A DNA stretch of 64,000 bases from Desulfamplus sp. (GTDB lineage Bacteria > Desulfobacterota > Desulfobacteria > Desulfobacterales > Desulfobacteraceae), in the NCBI GenBank assembly GCA_015232555.1, contig JADFZJ010000009.1, positions 20,566 to 84,565 of the forward strand, written 5' to 3'. Below the pieces are notes generated by a model, which was given only the letters and a program-made list of their open reading frames with translations, was not told the origin of the DNA and made no database searches. Of the stretch, positions 27,088 to 34,341 are shown in pieces; the first letter of the stretch is position 1; the number at the start of each line of letters is the position of its first letter. Both the position numbers and the translations under genes were made by a program.

Positions 27088-27525
27088 TTACAGTCCGAAT
27101 AAATTCAAATCCATATCCGTTATCCAAGGAGATAGAAGCTCCAACTCATTTGGTCTTGCTTCTCTCCATAAAGCGGAAAAGAGCTTTTTATCTGATACAT
27201 GCGAAGCAGAACGGATATTGGCAACAATAAGCTCGTCAACTCCAGATAATGGGTTTGAGATTATTTCTGACCATAATGTTTTTTCAATATCGATATTAAA
27301 CTCTTCTGATATCACTCTCGCAAAATTATGGATATAATTTTTAAGAGAAGTTCCCCTGCCCCTGTTTTTTAAAATAACAGCATACAGTTTAAGATATATA
27401 ATTTTTGGATTATCAGATGAAAGGTCAATAATACGCATCCTGTAAGAACCTGGCCACCAGCAGATAGGCTGATTCCCGTCTGTGCTTTTGCCATCCCATT
27501 CATATATTCCATCGTATAAAATCAT
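27088..27525 (-). CDS. Hypothetical protein
   Basis: A 145-residue protein of unknown family. The N-terminal half contains aromatic-rich sequence (LYDGIYEWDG, PICWWPGSYRMRIIDL) and a basic patch (KNRGRGTSLKNYIHNFAR), the C-terminal half is acidic. There is no signal peptide or membrane helix. It begins before the intergenic region that holds the small ORF at 27638, which is divergent from it. Confidence 0.5.
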   Translation of the reverse strand: MILYDGIYEWDGKSTDGNQPICWWPGSYRMRIIDLSSDNPKIIYLKLYAVILKNRGRGTSLKNYIHNFARVISEEFNIDIEKTLWSEIISNPLSGVDELIVANIRSASHVSDKKLFSALWREARPNELELLSPWITDMDLNLFGL

Positions 27526-27590
27526 AAAATTTCGCCTAAAAGTTTTTTATTTAGTAGCTTGGGCTTAATACTGTGAGCAGCCATACAATT

Positions 27591-27599
27591 TGGTATACT
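27591..27599 (+). promoter_or_regulatory. Candidate extended -10 promoter of the small ORF
   Basis: TGGTATACT: a TGn extended element followed by TATACT, 39 bp before the ATG of the small ORF. The -35 region is poor, as is common for extended -10 promoters. Confidence 0.4.
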
Positions 27600-27637
27600 T
27601 TAGAGATAGTCAAAAAAACAAAAATAAAGGAGGGGAT

Positions 27638-27721
27638 ATGCTGCTCACAGATAAGAAGAATTTATCAGAATTGAGTTTCACTGGAAAGAAGTTTATTCGT
27701 CAAACGGGATTAAGAGCCTGA
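27638..27721 (+). CDS. Small ORF (27 codons), possibly the 5' remnant of a gene cut by an IS
   Basis: An ATG preceded by an exceptionally strong ribosome-binding site (AAAGGAGGGG) and an extended -10 promoter. The product is 27 residues, beginning MLLTDKKNLSEL and ending GLRA. Its stop codon falls inside the left arm of the IS-end palindrome at 27708-27743, suggesting that an IS insertion created the present 3' end. An alternative is a real leader peptide or small protein. No family is recognised. Confidence 0.4.
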   Translation: MLLTDKKNLSELSFTGKKFIRQTGLRA

Positions 27722-27743
27722 ATATTTAAACAGGCTCTTAATC
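27708..27743. mobile_element. Relic of paired IS terminal repeats
   Basis: A 13-bp perfect inverted repeat with a 10-nt spacer (27708-27720 with 27731-27743). Its core GAGCCTG...TTTAAACAGGCTC is flanked on both sides by TTAA. Read on the minus strand it gives GAGCCTGTTTAAA, which is identical to the end of the IS element at 63875-63887. It looks like an internally deleted or excised copy that left only its two ends. It could also act as a transcription terminator, though no T-run follows. Confidence 0.5.
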
Positions 27744-27842
27744 TTAAGCATATTTCTAAAAAAACAACTTTAGAACACCACCTATTAATCAGATACTCAC
27801 ATGATTTATGGTTTTTTTCTTGTCTCTACTCTCAATGCGTGA

Positions 27843-27858
27843 TATTTGTTTACAAATA
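27843..27858. promoter_or_regulatory. Candidate TetR-type operator
   Basis: TATTTGT-TT-ACAAATA, a perfect 7-bp inverted repeat, 39 bp upstream of the GTG start of the TetR gene. Position and symmetry suit autoregulation by that repressor; this is inference. Confidence 0.45.
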
Positions 27859-27896
27859 ATAGTAACATTCACACATTAATATCAGGAGGTCATTTA

Positions 27897-28511
27897 GTGA
27901 ATACAGAATCAAAGTTTGCTGAATTAAAAGAGAAGGAGCGGGAGGCAAGGAAACAGATTATTATAGATTCTGCTTTATCTCTTTTTGCAAAAAAACCGTT
28001 TTATGACGTGGGAATGAGGGATGTTGCAGATGAAGCAGGAGTTTCTCCTGCAACACTTTATAGATATTTTCCAAGTCAGGAAGAGCTGTTTGTTGAAGCA
28101 TTTATACAGGATATTTCTGCAGTAAGTCTTGAATTTGAAAATATGGTAAAAAAAGATCAGCCAGCAACAATTGAGGAGTTCGCCACCACCTATGTTGATC
28201 ATCTGTTTCAAAATGAATCAACATTTCAGATGATGACCTATATTCTGCTTAAAGAGCACCTTGACAAGTCAGCTTTGGCAAAATTTGGCTCTGTTACAAG
28301 AATTTTTTTCGATACGTTTGAGCGTCTGCTTAGGCGGTATGGGACAGAGAATGATGTCAGAATGTATGTTCATGCGTTTATTGCATCAATGACAGGCATT
28401 ATAATGACTTTTAGAAATCACCCTGTGAAAGAAAAAGATGCTATAAGAGAACATATCCTTAAAATAACAAGACTCACTGCTGATCTTTTCAGCAACAAAC
28501 TTATAAAATAG
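27897..28511 (+). CDS. TetR/AcrR family transcriptional regulator
   Basis: A GTG start at 27897 is preceded by AGGAGG 7 bp away, so it is preferred to the longer frame from 27846. The product has 204 residues. The N-terminal helix-turn-helix (IIIDSALSLFAKKPFYDVGMRDVADEAGVSPATLYRYFPSQEELF) is typical TetR. The C-terminal ligand domain is not assignable. It lies 123 bp upstream of the moxR gene in the same direction and may control it or itself through the palindrome at 27843. Confidence 0.9.
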   Translation: MNTESKFAELKEKEREARKQIIIDSALSLFAKKPFYDVGMRDVADEAGVSPATLYRYFPSQEELFVEAFIQDISAVSLEFENMVKKDQPATIEEFATTYVDHLFQNESTFQMMTYILLKEHLDKSALAKFGSVTRIFFDTFERLLRRYGTENDVRMYVHAFIASMTGIIMTFRNHPVKEKDAIREHILKITRLTADLFSNKLIK

Positions 28512-28634
28512 CAGTAAATGTTAGGCTTTCATTTTAGGAACCGATTTTCTGCTGAAATCGTGAAATTTTGACCTGATAATGAAAATAATCTTACAGTTAA
28601 AATAAAAGAGAACAGGGGTAAAAATATAGATACA

Positions 28635-29609
28635 ATGGATCGAATAAGAGACCGAGTAGAATCAAAGCACCTACTTATAAGCAGTATAAAAAAAGAGATA
28701 AGCAAGGAGATTGTCGGACAGCACAAACTTGTTGATGCCCTTTTGATTGGGCTTTTATCTGGCGGGCATGTATTGATTGAAGGCGTACCTGGACTTGCCA
28801 AGACCAGTGCTGTCAAAGCCCTTGCATCAACTGTGCAGGCAAAATTCAAGAGAATTCAGTTTACACCCGATCTTCTGCCTGCTGATCTTGTGGGTACTGA
28901 GGTTTACAGACCAAAAACAGGCGATTTTGTTACACGCAAGGGACCTCTTTTTAACAATATTATCCTTGCAGATGAGATTAACCGTGCCCCTTCCAAAGTT
29001 CAGTCTGCTCTTTTAGAGGCAATGCAGGAAAAACAGGTAACTATCGGTGATGAGACATATCTCTTACCCGATCCCTTTTTGGTGCTTGCAACCCAGAACC
29101 CAATTGAACAGGAGGGAACCTATACGCTACCTGAAGCTCAGGTTGATCGTTTTATGCTTAAAGTGCTGATTGACTATCCTGATAGAAATCAGGAGTTGGA
29201 AATTCTAAAGAAGAGTGAGTTTGAACAAAAGCAGACCATTGAACCTGTGATCTCTCCTGAACAGCTTCGAGAGATGGCTGAGATAATCAAGGAAATTTAT
29301 GTTGATGACAAGCTCAAAGAGTATATTGTCAATCTTGTTTTTGCCACAAGAGAACCTCTAAAATATGGCATGGACATTGGCAACTATGTGGAGTTTGGAG
29401 CATCTCCAAGGGCAACTCTTTTTCTTGCTCAAGCTGCAAGAGTGACAGCATTCCTACAGGGCAGAGCATACATAACTCCACAAGATATAAAAATTATCGC
29501 ACCAGATGTCTTGCGTCACAGAATTATCCTCTCATTTGAGGCAGAAGCAGAACAGATAACAACTGACCAGATTATTAAATCTGTTTTTGATTCGGTTGAG
29601 GTGCCTTGA
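28635..29609 (+). CDS. MoxR family AAA+ ATPase
   Basis: A 324-residue ATPase with Walker A GVPGLAKT, the MoxR-type RIQFTPDLLPADLVGTEVY, Walker B IILADEINRAP and sensor region ATQNPIEQEGTYTLPEAQVDRF. MoxR proteins are chaperone-like and are usually encoded next to DUF58 and vWA proteins, which are absent here: the next gene (ackA) is convergent 11 bp away. The ribosome-binding site is weak. Confidence 0.9.
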   Translation: MDRIRDRVESKHLLISSIKKEISKEIVGQHKLVDALLIGLLSGGHVLIEGVPGLAKTSAVKALASTVQAKFKRIQFTPDLLPADLVGTEVYRPKTGDFVTRKGPLFNNIILADEINRAPSKVQSALLEAMQEKQVTIGDETYLLPDPFLVLATQNPIEQEGTYTLPEAQVDRFMLKVLIDYPDRNQELEILKKSEFEQKQTIEPVISPEQLREMAEIIKEIYVDDKLKEYIVNLVFATREPLKYGMDIGNYVEFGASPRATLFLAQAARVTAFLQGRAYITPQDIKIIAPDVLRHRIILSFEAEAEQITTDQIIKSVFDSVEVP

Positions 29610-29620
29610 TCATACCGATA

Positions 29621-31015
29621 TTAACCTACATTACTGCACATAACATTGACAACCTCACGGGCAATCTGCAGCTCTTCATTTGTAGGCACAACCCATATCT
29701 CTACATAGCTGTTATCTGAGTGTATAGCTCTTGCCTTTGGTTCAGATAAAATTTCACTGTTTTTTTTAAGATCAAGCACAATGCCAAGACCAATAAGATT
29801 AGAGCATATCATCTCTCTTATAGCTTTGTCATTCTCACCAATACCAGCGGTAAAAACAATACCATCTACATGACCAAGCACGGCAAAATATGCTCCAATA
29901 TACTTTTTAACCTGATAGGCAAACATCTCAAGGGCAAGTTTTGCTCGCTCATTGCCTGAATCTGCTGCGGCATGAATGTCTCTCATGTCATTCATGCCGC
30001 AAATACCTTTTAGCCCGCTCTGTTTGTTGAATATATTATCAATCTCTTGCGAATTTAGATGGGTATAATCTGTAAGATACTTCTGGATCGCAGGGTCAAT
30101 ATCTCCTGTTCTTGTTCCCATCATCACACCTGAAAGCGGTGTCATTCCCATTGACGTATCAACACATCTGCCATTTTCTATTGCACATATTGAGCAGCCA
30201 TTGCCAAGATGAACCGTAATCAGATTTAACTCTTCTTTATTGATTATAGACATCTCTCTTGACTCTATATCACTACTTTTTGAGGCTAAACCACTACCTG
30301 TTTTTTGATTCCCACCTTGATTTTGTCTAATCAACTCTGTAGCCGTATTGGCGACAAATTTATGTGATGTCCCGTGAAATCCGTATCGTCTGACCCTGAA
30401 CTGTTCATAAAACTTGTATGGCAGAGCATACATAAAGGCTTTTTGCGGAATGGTGTGGTGAAACTCTGTGTCAAATACTGCAATATTTGGAATTGAGGGG
30501 AAAAGAGATTCTGCAACTTCAATTCCTGTAAGATTTGGTGGATTGTGCAGAGGTGCAAGTGGAAAGTTATCGTGGATTGCCTGTTTTACAGCATCATTAA
30601 TCAGAATTGATGAGTTGAAATTCTCTCCGCCCTGCACAACACGATGACCAATTGCATCTATCTGGTTAATATTTTTTATCACACCTGAGCCAGATTGATT
30701 ATCGGTGAGCATCTTAGCAGCAAGATGCATGGCAAGAGCATGATCGTTTATCTCCTGCTCTTTTATAAACTTAAGCGTCTCTTTCTCTTGAGCAGTCTCT
30801 TTATTTTCATTATCTCTTTTATTTTTAATATTTTCTTTGACTGATATTTTTTTATGTGTAAGTTTTCCCATTGCTTCGCCAATTCGTTCAACTACACCTG
30901 ATGCCATAACAGAGTGATCAGAGTCATTTAGTATATTTATTAGCTGATACTTTAATGACGAACTACCGGCATTAATAATTAGAACTATCATTCTTTGCAT
31001 TTTTATTTTACTCAT
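29621..31015 (-). CDS. ackA: Acetate kinase
   Basis: An acetokinase of about 464 residues: INAGSSSLKYQL near the N-terminus, the FDTEFHHTIP and YGFHGTSHKFV signatures, VHLGNGCS and the C-terminal GIGEND. It interconverts acetate/ATP and acetyl phosphate/ADP. It is longer than the usual 400 because of two polar insertions, near residues 45-80 (KISVKENIKNKRDNENK) and 215-245. The start at 31015 forms an ATGA overlap with the ahbD stop, implying coupling; an internal ATG at 30991 begins closer to the conserved region. No pta gene is adjacent. Confidence 0.92.
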   Translation of the reverse strand: MSKIKMQRMIVLIINAGSSSLKYQLINILNDSDHSVMASGVVERIGEAMGKLTHKKISVKENIKNKRDNENKETAQEKETLKFIKEQEINDHALAMHLAAKMLTDNQSGSGVIKNINQIDAIGHRVVQGGENFNSSILINDAVKQAIHDNFPLAPLHNPPNLTGIEVAESLFPSIPNIAVFDTEFHHTIPQKAFMYALPYKFYEQFRVRRYGFHGTSHKFVANTATELIRQNQGGNQKTGSGLASKSSDIESREMSIINKEELNLITVHLGNGCSICAIENGRCVDTSMGMTPLSGVMMGTRTGDIDPAIQKYLTDYTHLNSQEIDNIFNKQSGLKGICGMNDMRDIHAAADSGNERAKLALEMFAYQVKKYIGAYFAVLGHVDGIVFTAGIGENDKAIREMICSNLIGLGIVLDLKKNSEILSEPKARAIHSDNSYVEIWVVPTNEELQIAREVVNVMCSNVG

Positions 31016-32175
31016 TTTGGTATGTATGTGCAAAGAGGCTCTTCAGCCATATAGCTGCCTGTAGCTTCATAGGCTCTTGCTCTGCATCCTCCGCAAACTT
31101 TTCGATATTCACAGATACCACATTTGCCATCAACAGCGTTAAAATCTCTTAGTTTATTGAACACCTCTGAGTTTGCCCAAACCTCTTTAAAAGTCGATTT
31201 TGTGATATCTCCGCACTTGACATCCAAAAATCCGCAGGTTTGTACCTCTCCAATATGAGATATAAAACAGAAACCTGTTCCAGCAAGACAGCCACGGGTT
31301 ACAGCATCTAATCCATGACTCTCAAAGGTCACCTGTTTACCCTCATCTTTTGCACGCTGCCTCAATATTCTGTAGTAATGAGGGGCACAGGTAGCTTTTA
31401 ACTGTAAAGATGTCTTATCTCTTTGATCGTAAAACCAGTTAAGTGTCTTTTCATACTCAATAGCATCTATCTCTTGATCCACAATGTATTTGCCTCTGCC
31501 TGTTGGAACAAGAAGAAATATGTGGTGAGCAACCGCACCAAGAGATTCGGCAAGAGAGAGGATTTTGGGGATTTCGTCTAAATTTGTTTTTGTGATTGTG
31601 GTATTTATCTGAAACTCAATTCCAGCCTCTTTTGCAAATTTGATACCGTTTAATGCACCATCAAAAGCACCAATAACTCCTCTGAATTTATCGTGGCTTT
31701 CCCGGGTGGAGCCATCTAAGCTGATGCTTATCCTTTTAATTCCAGATTTCCGCATCTTTGCTGCGTTTTCTGCTGTAATCATCGTTCCATTTGGTGCCAT
31801 GACCATTTTAAGCCCAATTTTAGTTCCATAAGCAGCAATTTCAAAGATATCTGGTCTTAAGAGAGGCTCACCACCGGTAAGAATTATTATAGGCTGCCCA
31901 ACTTCCCTTATCTGATCCATAAGTCGTATGGCTGCCTCTGTGGTCAGCTCATTCTCATAAACATGATTTTCAGCAGCAGCACGGCAGTGGATGCATGAAA
32001 GGTTACAGCGTCTGGTTGTCTCCCATGCAACTAATCTTATAGTTGTATATTGTGCTTTTTGGCTCTCTCCATATTTAGAAATTCCATGTCCATGAGCAGA
32101 AGTTGGGTGATTATGAGTGTTACCATGAGGAGAATTTTGTTTTGAGTCATGATTGGCATCATGGGAAGAGTGCAT
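31012..32175 (-). CDS. ahbD: Heme synthase AhbD (radical SAM, Fe-coproporphyrin III oxidative decarboxylase)
   Basis: A 387-residue radical SAM/SPASM enzyme. A His-rich N-terminal 30 residues are followed by AWETTRRCNLSCIHCRA, with the CX3CX2C iron-sulfur motif, then GGEPLL. The C-terminal cysteines (CGFLDVKCGD ... CGICEYRKVCGGCRARA) bind a second cluster. AhbD turns Fe-coproporphyrin III into heme b. Assignment as AhbD rather than AhbC rests on the HCRA variant and on pairing with the clear AhbC upstream. Start overlaps the hemB stop by one base. Confidence 0.85.
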   Translation of the reverse strand: MHSSHDANHDSKQNSPHGNTHNHPTSAHGHGISKYGESQKAQYTTIRLVAWETTRRCNLSCIHCRAAAENHVYENELTTEAAIRLMDQIREVGQPIIILTGGEPLLRPDIFEIAAYGTKIGLKMVMAPNGTMITAENAAKMRKSGIKRISISLDGSTRESHDKFRGVIGAFDGALNGIKFAKEAGIEFQINTTITKTNLDEIPKILSLAESLGAVAHHIFLLVPTGRGKYIVDQEIDAIEYEKTLNWFYDQRDKTSLQLKATCAPHYYRILRQRAKDEGKQVTFESHGLDAVTRGCLAGTGFCFISHIGEVQTCGFLDVKCGDITKSTFKEVWANSEVFNKLRDFNAVDGKCGICEYRKVCGGCRARAYEATGSYMAEEPLCTYIPK

Positions 32176-33149
32176 TATCGATTCAACTCCCTTGCAGCTT
32201 CAAGAGCAAAATAGGTTAGGATAGTATCAGCTCCTGCACGCTTGATAGAAAGAAGAGTCTCCATCATAACCTTTTTACCATCTACCCAACCCATAAGTTC
32301 AGCAGCTTTTATCATGGCATATTCTCCGCTCACACTGTAGGCAGCTATGGGAAGATCAATTTCATCTTTTAATCTACGTATTATATCTAAGTATGGTAGA
32401 GCAGGTTTTACCATGATTATGTCAGCACCCTCTTCAACGTCCATTGTTGCTTCTCTTATGGCTTCAAGAGAGTTTGCGGGATCCATCTGATATGAGCGTC
32501 TATCTCCAAACTGAGGTGCAGAATCAGCAGCCTGTCTGAACGGACCATAATAGGCAGATGCGTATTTTACAGCATACGACATGATTGGAATATCGGAGAA
32601 TCCCTCTTCATCAAGAGTATCGCGTATTTCTCCAACCCTTCCGTCCATCATGTCAGAGGGTGCGACCATATCAGCACCAGCTTTTGCATGAGACAGAGCT
32701 GTTTTTGCAATCAACTCAAGAGATGCATCATTATCGATCCGTCCATTTTCAACCATACCGCAATGTCCATGATCTGTATATTGGCACAAGCATACATCAG
32801 TTATAACAGCCATCCCAGGAACAGCATCTTTAACAGCCTTGATAGCTTTTTGAACTATGCCGTCAGACGCATAGGCTCTTGTAGCAAGAGGGTCTTTTTT
32901 ATCAGGCAAGCCAAAAAGCATTACAGCAGCAAGTCCTGCATCTTGAGCCTCTTGAACAGTTTTCACAAGATAGTCGCATGTCAGTTGAAACTGACCGGGC
33001 ATTGAAGCGATTGGATTTTTAATCCCTTTTCCCTCAATTGCAAATAAGGGAAGTATAAAATCATCAACAGTGAGAGTAGTTTCACGAATCATTCTTCTGA
33101 AGGCTTCTTTTTCTCTAAGGCGTCTGGCTCTGAAATCAGGAAACAACAT
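32175..33149 (-). CDS. hemB: Porphobilinogen synthase (delta-aminolevulinic acid dehydratase)
   Basis: A 324-residue enzyme with the metal-binding cysteines in DVCLCQYTDHGHCG and two active-site lysines in SYAVKYASAYYGPF and MVKPALPYLDI. It condenses two aminolevulinate molecules to porphobilinogen, the first common tetrapyrrole intermediate. The three cysteines indicate the zinc-dependent type. It lies between ahbC (4 bp) and ahbD (1-bp overlap), so early and late steps of siroheme-derived heme synthesis are coupled here. Confidence 0.95.
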   Translation of the reverse strand: MLFPDFRARRLREKEAFRRMIRETTLTVDDFILPLFAIEGKGIKNPIASMPGQFQLTCDYLVKTVQEAQDAGLAAVMLFGLPDKKDPLATRAYASDGIVQKAIKAVKDAVPGMAVITDVCLCQYTDHGHCGMVENGRIDNDASLELIAKTALSHAKAGADMVAPSDMMDGRVGEIRDTLDEEGFSDIPIMSYAVKYASAYYGPFRQAADSAPQFGDRRSYQMDPANSLEAIREATMDVEEGADIIMVKPALPYLDIIRRLKDEIDLPIAAYSVSGEYAMIKAAELMGWVDGKKVMMETLLSIKRAGADTILTYFALEAARELNR

Positions 33150-33153
33150 GGTT

Positions 33154-34341
33154 TTAACTCTCCTTTTTTATCTCATCATCTGTCAAGTAACAGGCAGGGT
33201 CTTGGTCCCAAGGATCACCTTTGATCGACTCCGCCCTTGCCCTGAAATTGCCACCACATACGTCAAGCCATTTACAACCAGCACATCTGCCTTTGACATG
33301 ACGTTTTTTATCTTTCATTTTCATTAGAAACTCATTTGTGCTGTCTGTCCATATCTCTGAAAATGGTCTCTCTTTAACATTACCAAAAACCTCTTCTCTC
33401 CAGAACTGATCAGGGTGGACATCTCCATTCCAACTGATGCAGCCAAATCCTCTGCCAGAATTATTTCCCTCGTTCATCTGAAGAAGATCTAAAACCTCTG
33501 CTGCTCTTATTGGATCTTCTTGAAGAAGTTTTAAATATAGATAAGGCCCATCTGCATGGTTATCCACAGTAAGAATCTCTTTGGGCAGGTTGCGATCATG
33601 TAAGTCTCGTGTTCGTTTCATAATAAGATCGAGCGTTTTTCTTGTCTCTTCGTGAGAAAGATCTTCATTTGCAATTGCAGAACCTCTGCCAGAATAGACA
33701 AGATGGTAAAAACAGGCTCTGGGAATATCCATCTTTTCGAGCAGATCAAAGATGCCTGGTATTTCATCTACATTTCTCTTGTTGATGGTAAATCTCAAAC
33801 CGACCTTTATACCAGCCGCCTGACAGTTACGGATTCCTTGAAGTGCTTTTTGAAATGAACCCTTGACCCCTCTGAATTTATCGTGCGTCTCTTCAAGTCC
33901 ATCTAAGCTGATACCCACATAAGAGAGACCAATCTGTTTGAGAATCTTTGCCTTCTCTTTTGTGATCAGAGTTCCGTTAGTTGATATAACTGCCCTCATA
34001 CCTTTTTTTACCGCATATTCAGCATACTCTGCAAGACGTGGATGAACTAATGGTTCTCCACCTGAAAATAGAAGGACAGGGGCACCAAACTCGGCTAAAT
34101 CATCAATCATAGCAAGGCTTTGCTCATGAGTCAGCTCGTTATCGTAGGATATATCTTCAGATTGTGCATAACAGTGCACACATCGTAAATTACAACGTCT
34201 CGTCATATTCCAAACCACAACAGGTTTTTTGTCAGAAGAGAACTGAAGAAGATGAGATGGAAGTTTCCCTGAATGGCGTGAATAACGTAAAGTATCAGAG
34301 GGTTCAACAGTGTCGCAGTATAGTTTTGAAATTCCAATCAT
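33154..34341 (-). CDS. ahbC: AhbC (radical SAM, 12,18-didecarboxysiroheme deacetylase)
   Basis: A 395-residue radical SAM/SPASM protein. It begins MIGISKLYCDTVEPSDTLRYSR and contains SGKLPSHLLQFS, as I recall for AhbC. The iron-sulfur motif is CNLRCVHCYA, followed by SGGEPLV. C-terminal cysteines CAGCKWLDVCGGNFRARAE bind a second cluster. It removes the two acetate side chains of didecarboxysiroheme to yield Fe-coproporphyrin III. AhbA/AhbB (siroheme decarboxylase) are not in the window. Its start shares one base with the stop of the ClpX-like gene. Confidence 0.87.
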   Translation of the reverse strand: MIGISKLYCDTVEPSDTLRYSRHSGKLPSHLLQFSSDKKPVVVWNMTRRCNLRCVHCYAQSEDISYDNELTHEQSLAMIDDLAEFGAPVLLFSGGEPLVHPRLAEYAEYAVKKGMRAVISTNGTLITKEKAKILKQIGLSYVGISLDGLEETHDKFRGVKGSFQKALQGIRNCQAAGIKVGLRFTINKRNVDEIPGIFDLLEKMDIPRACFYHLVYSGRGSAIANEDLSHEETRKTLDLIMKRTRDLHDRNLPKEILTVDNHADGPYLYLKLLQEDPIRAAEVLDLLQMNEGNNSGRGFGCISWNGDVHPDQFWREEVFGNVKERPFSEIWTDSTNEFLMKMKDKKRHVKGRCAGCKWLDVCGGNFRARAESIKGDPWDQDPACYLTDDEIKKES

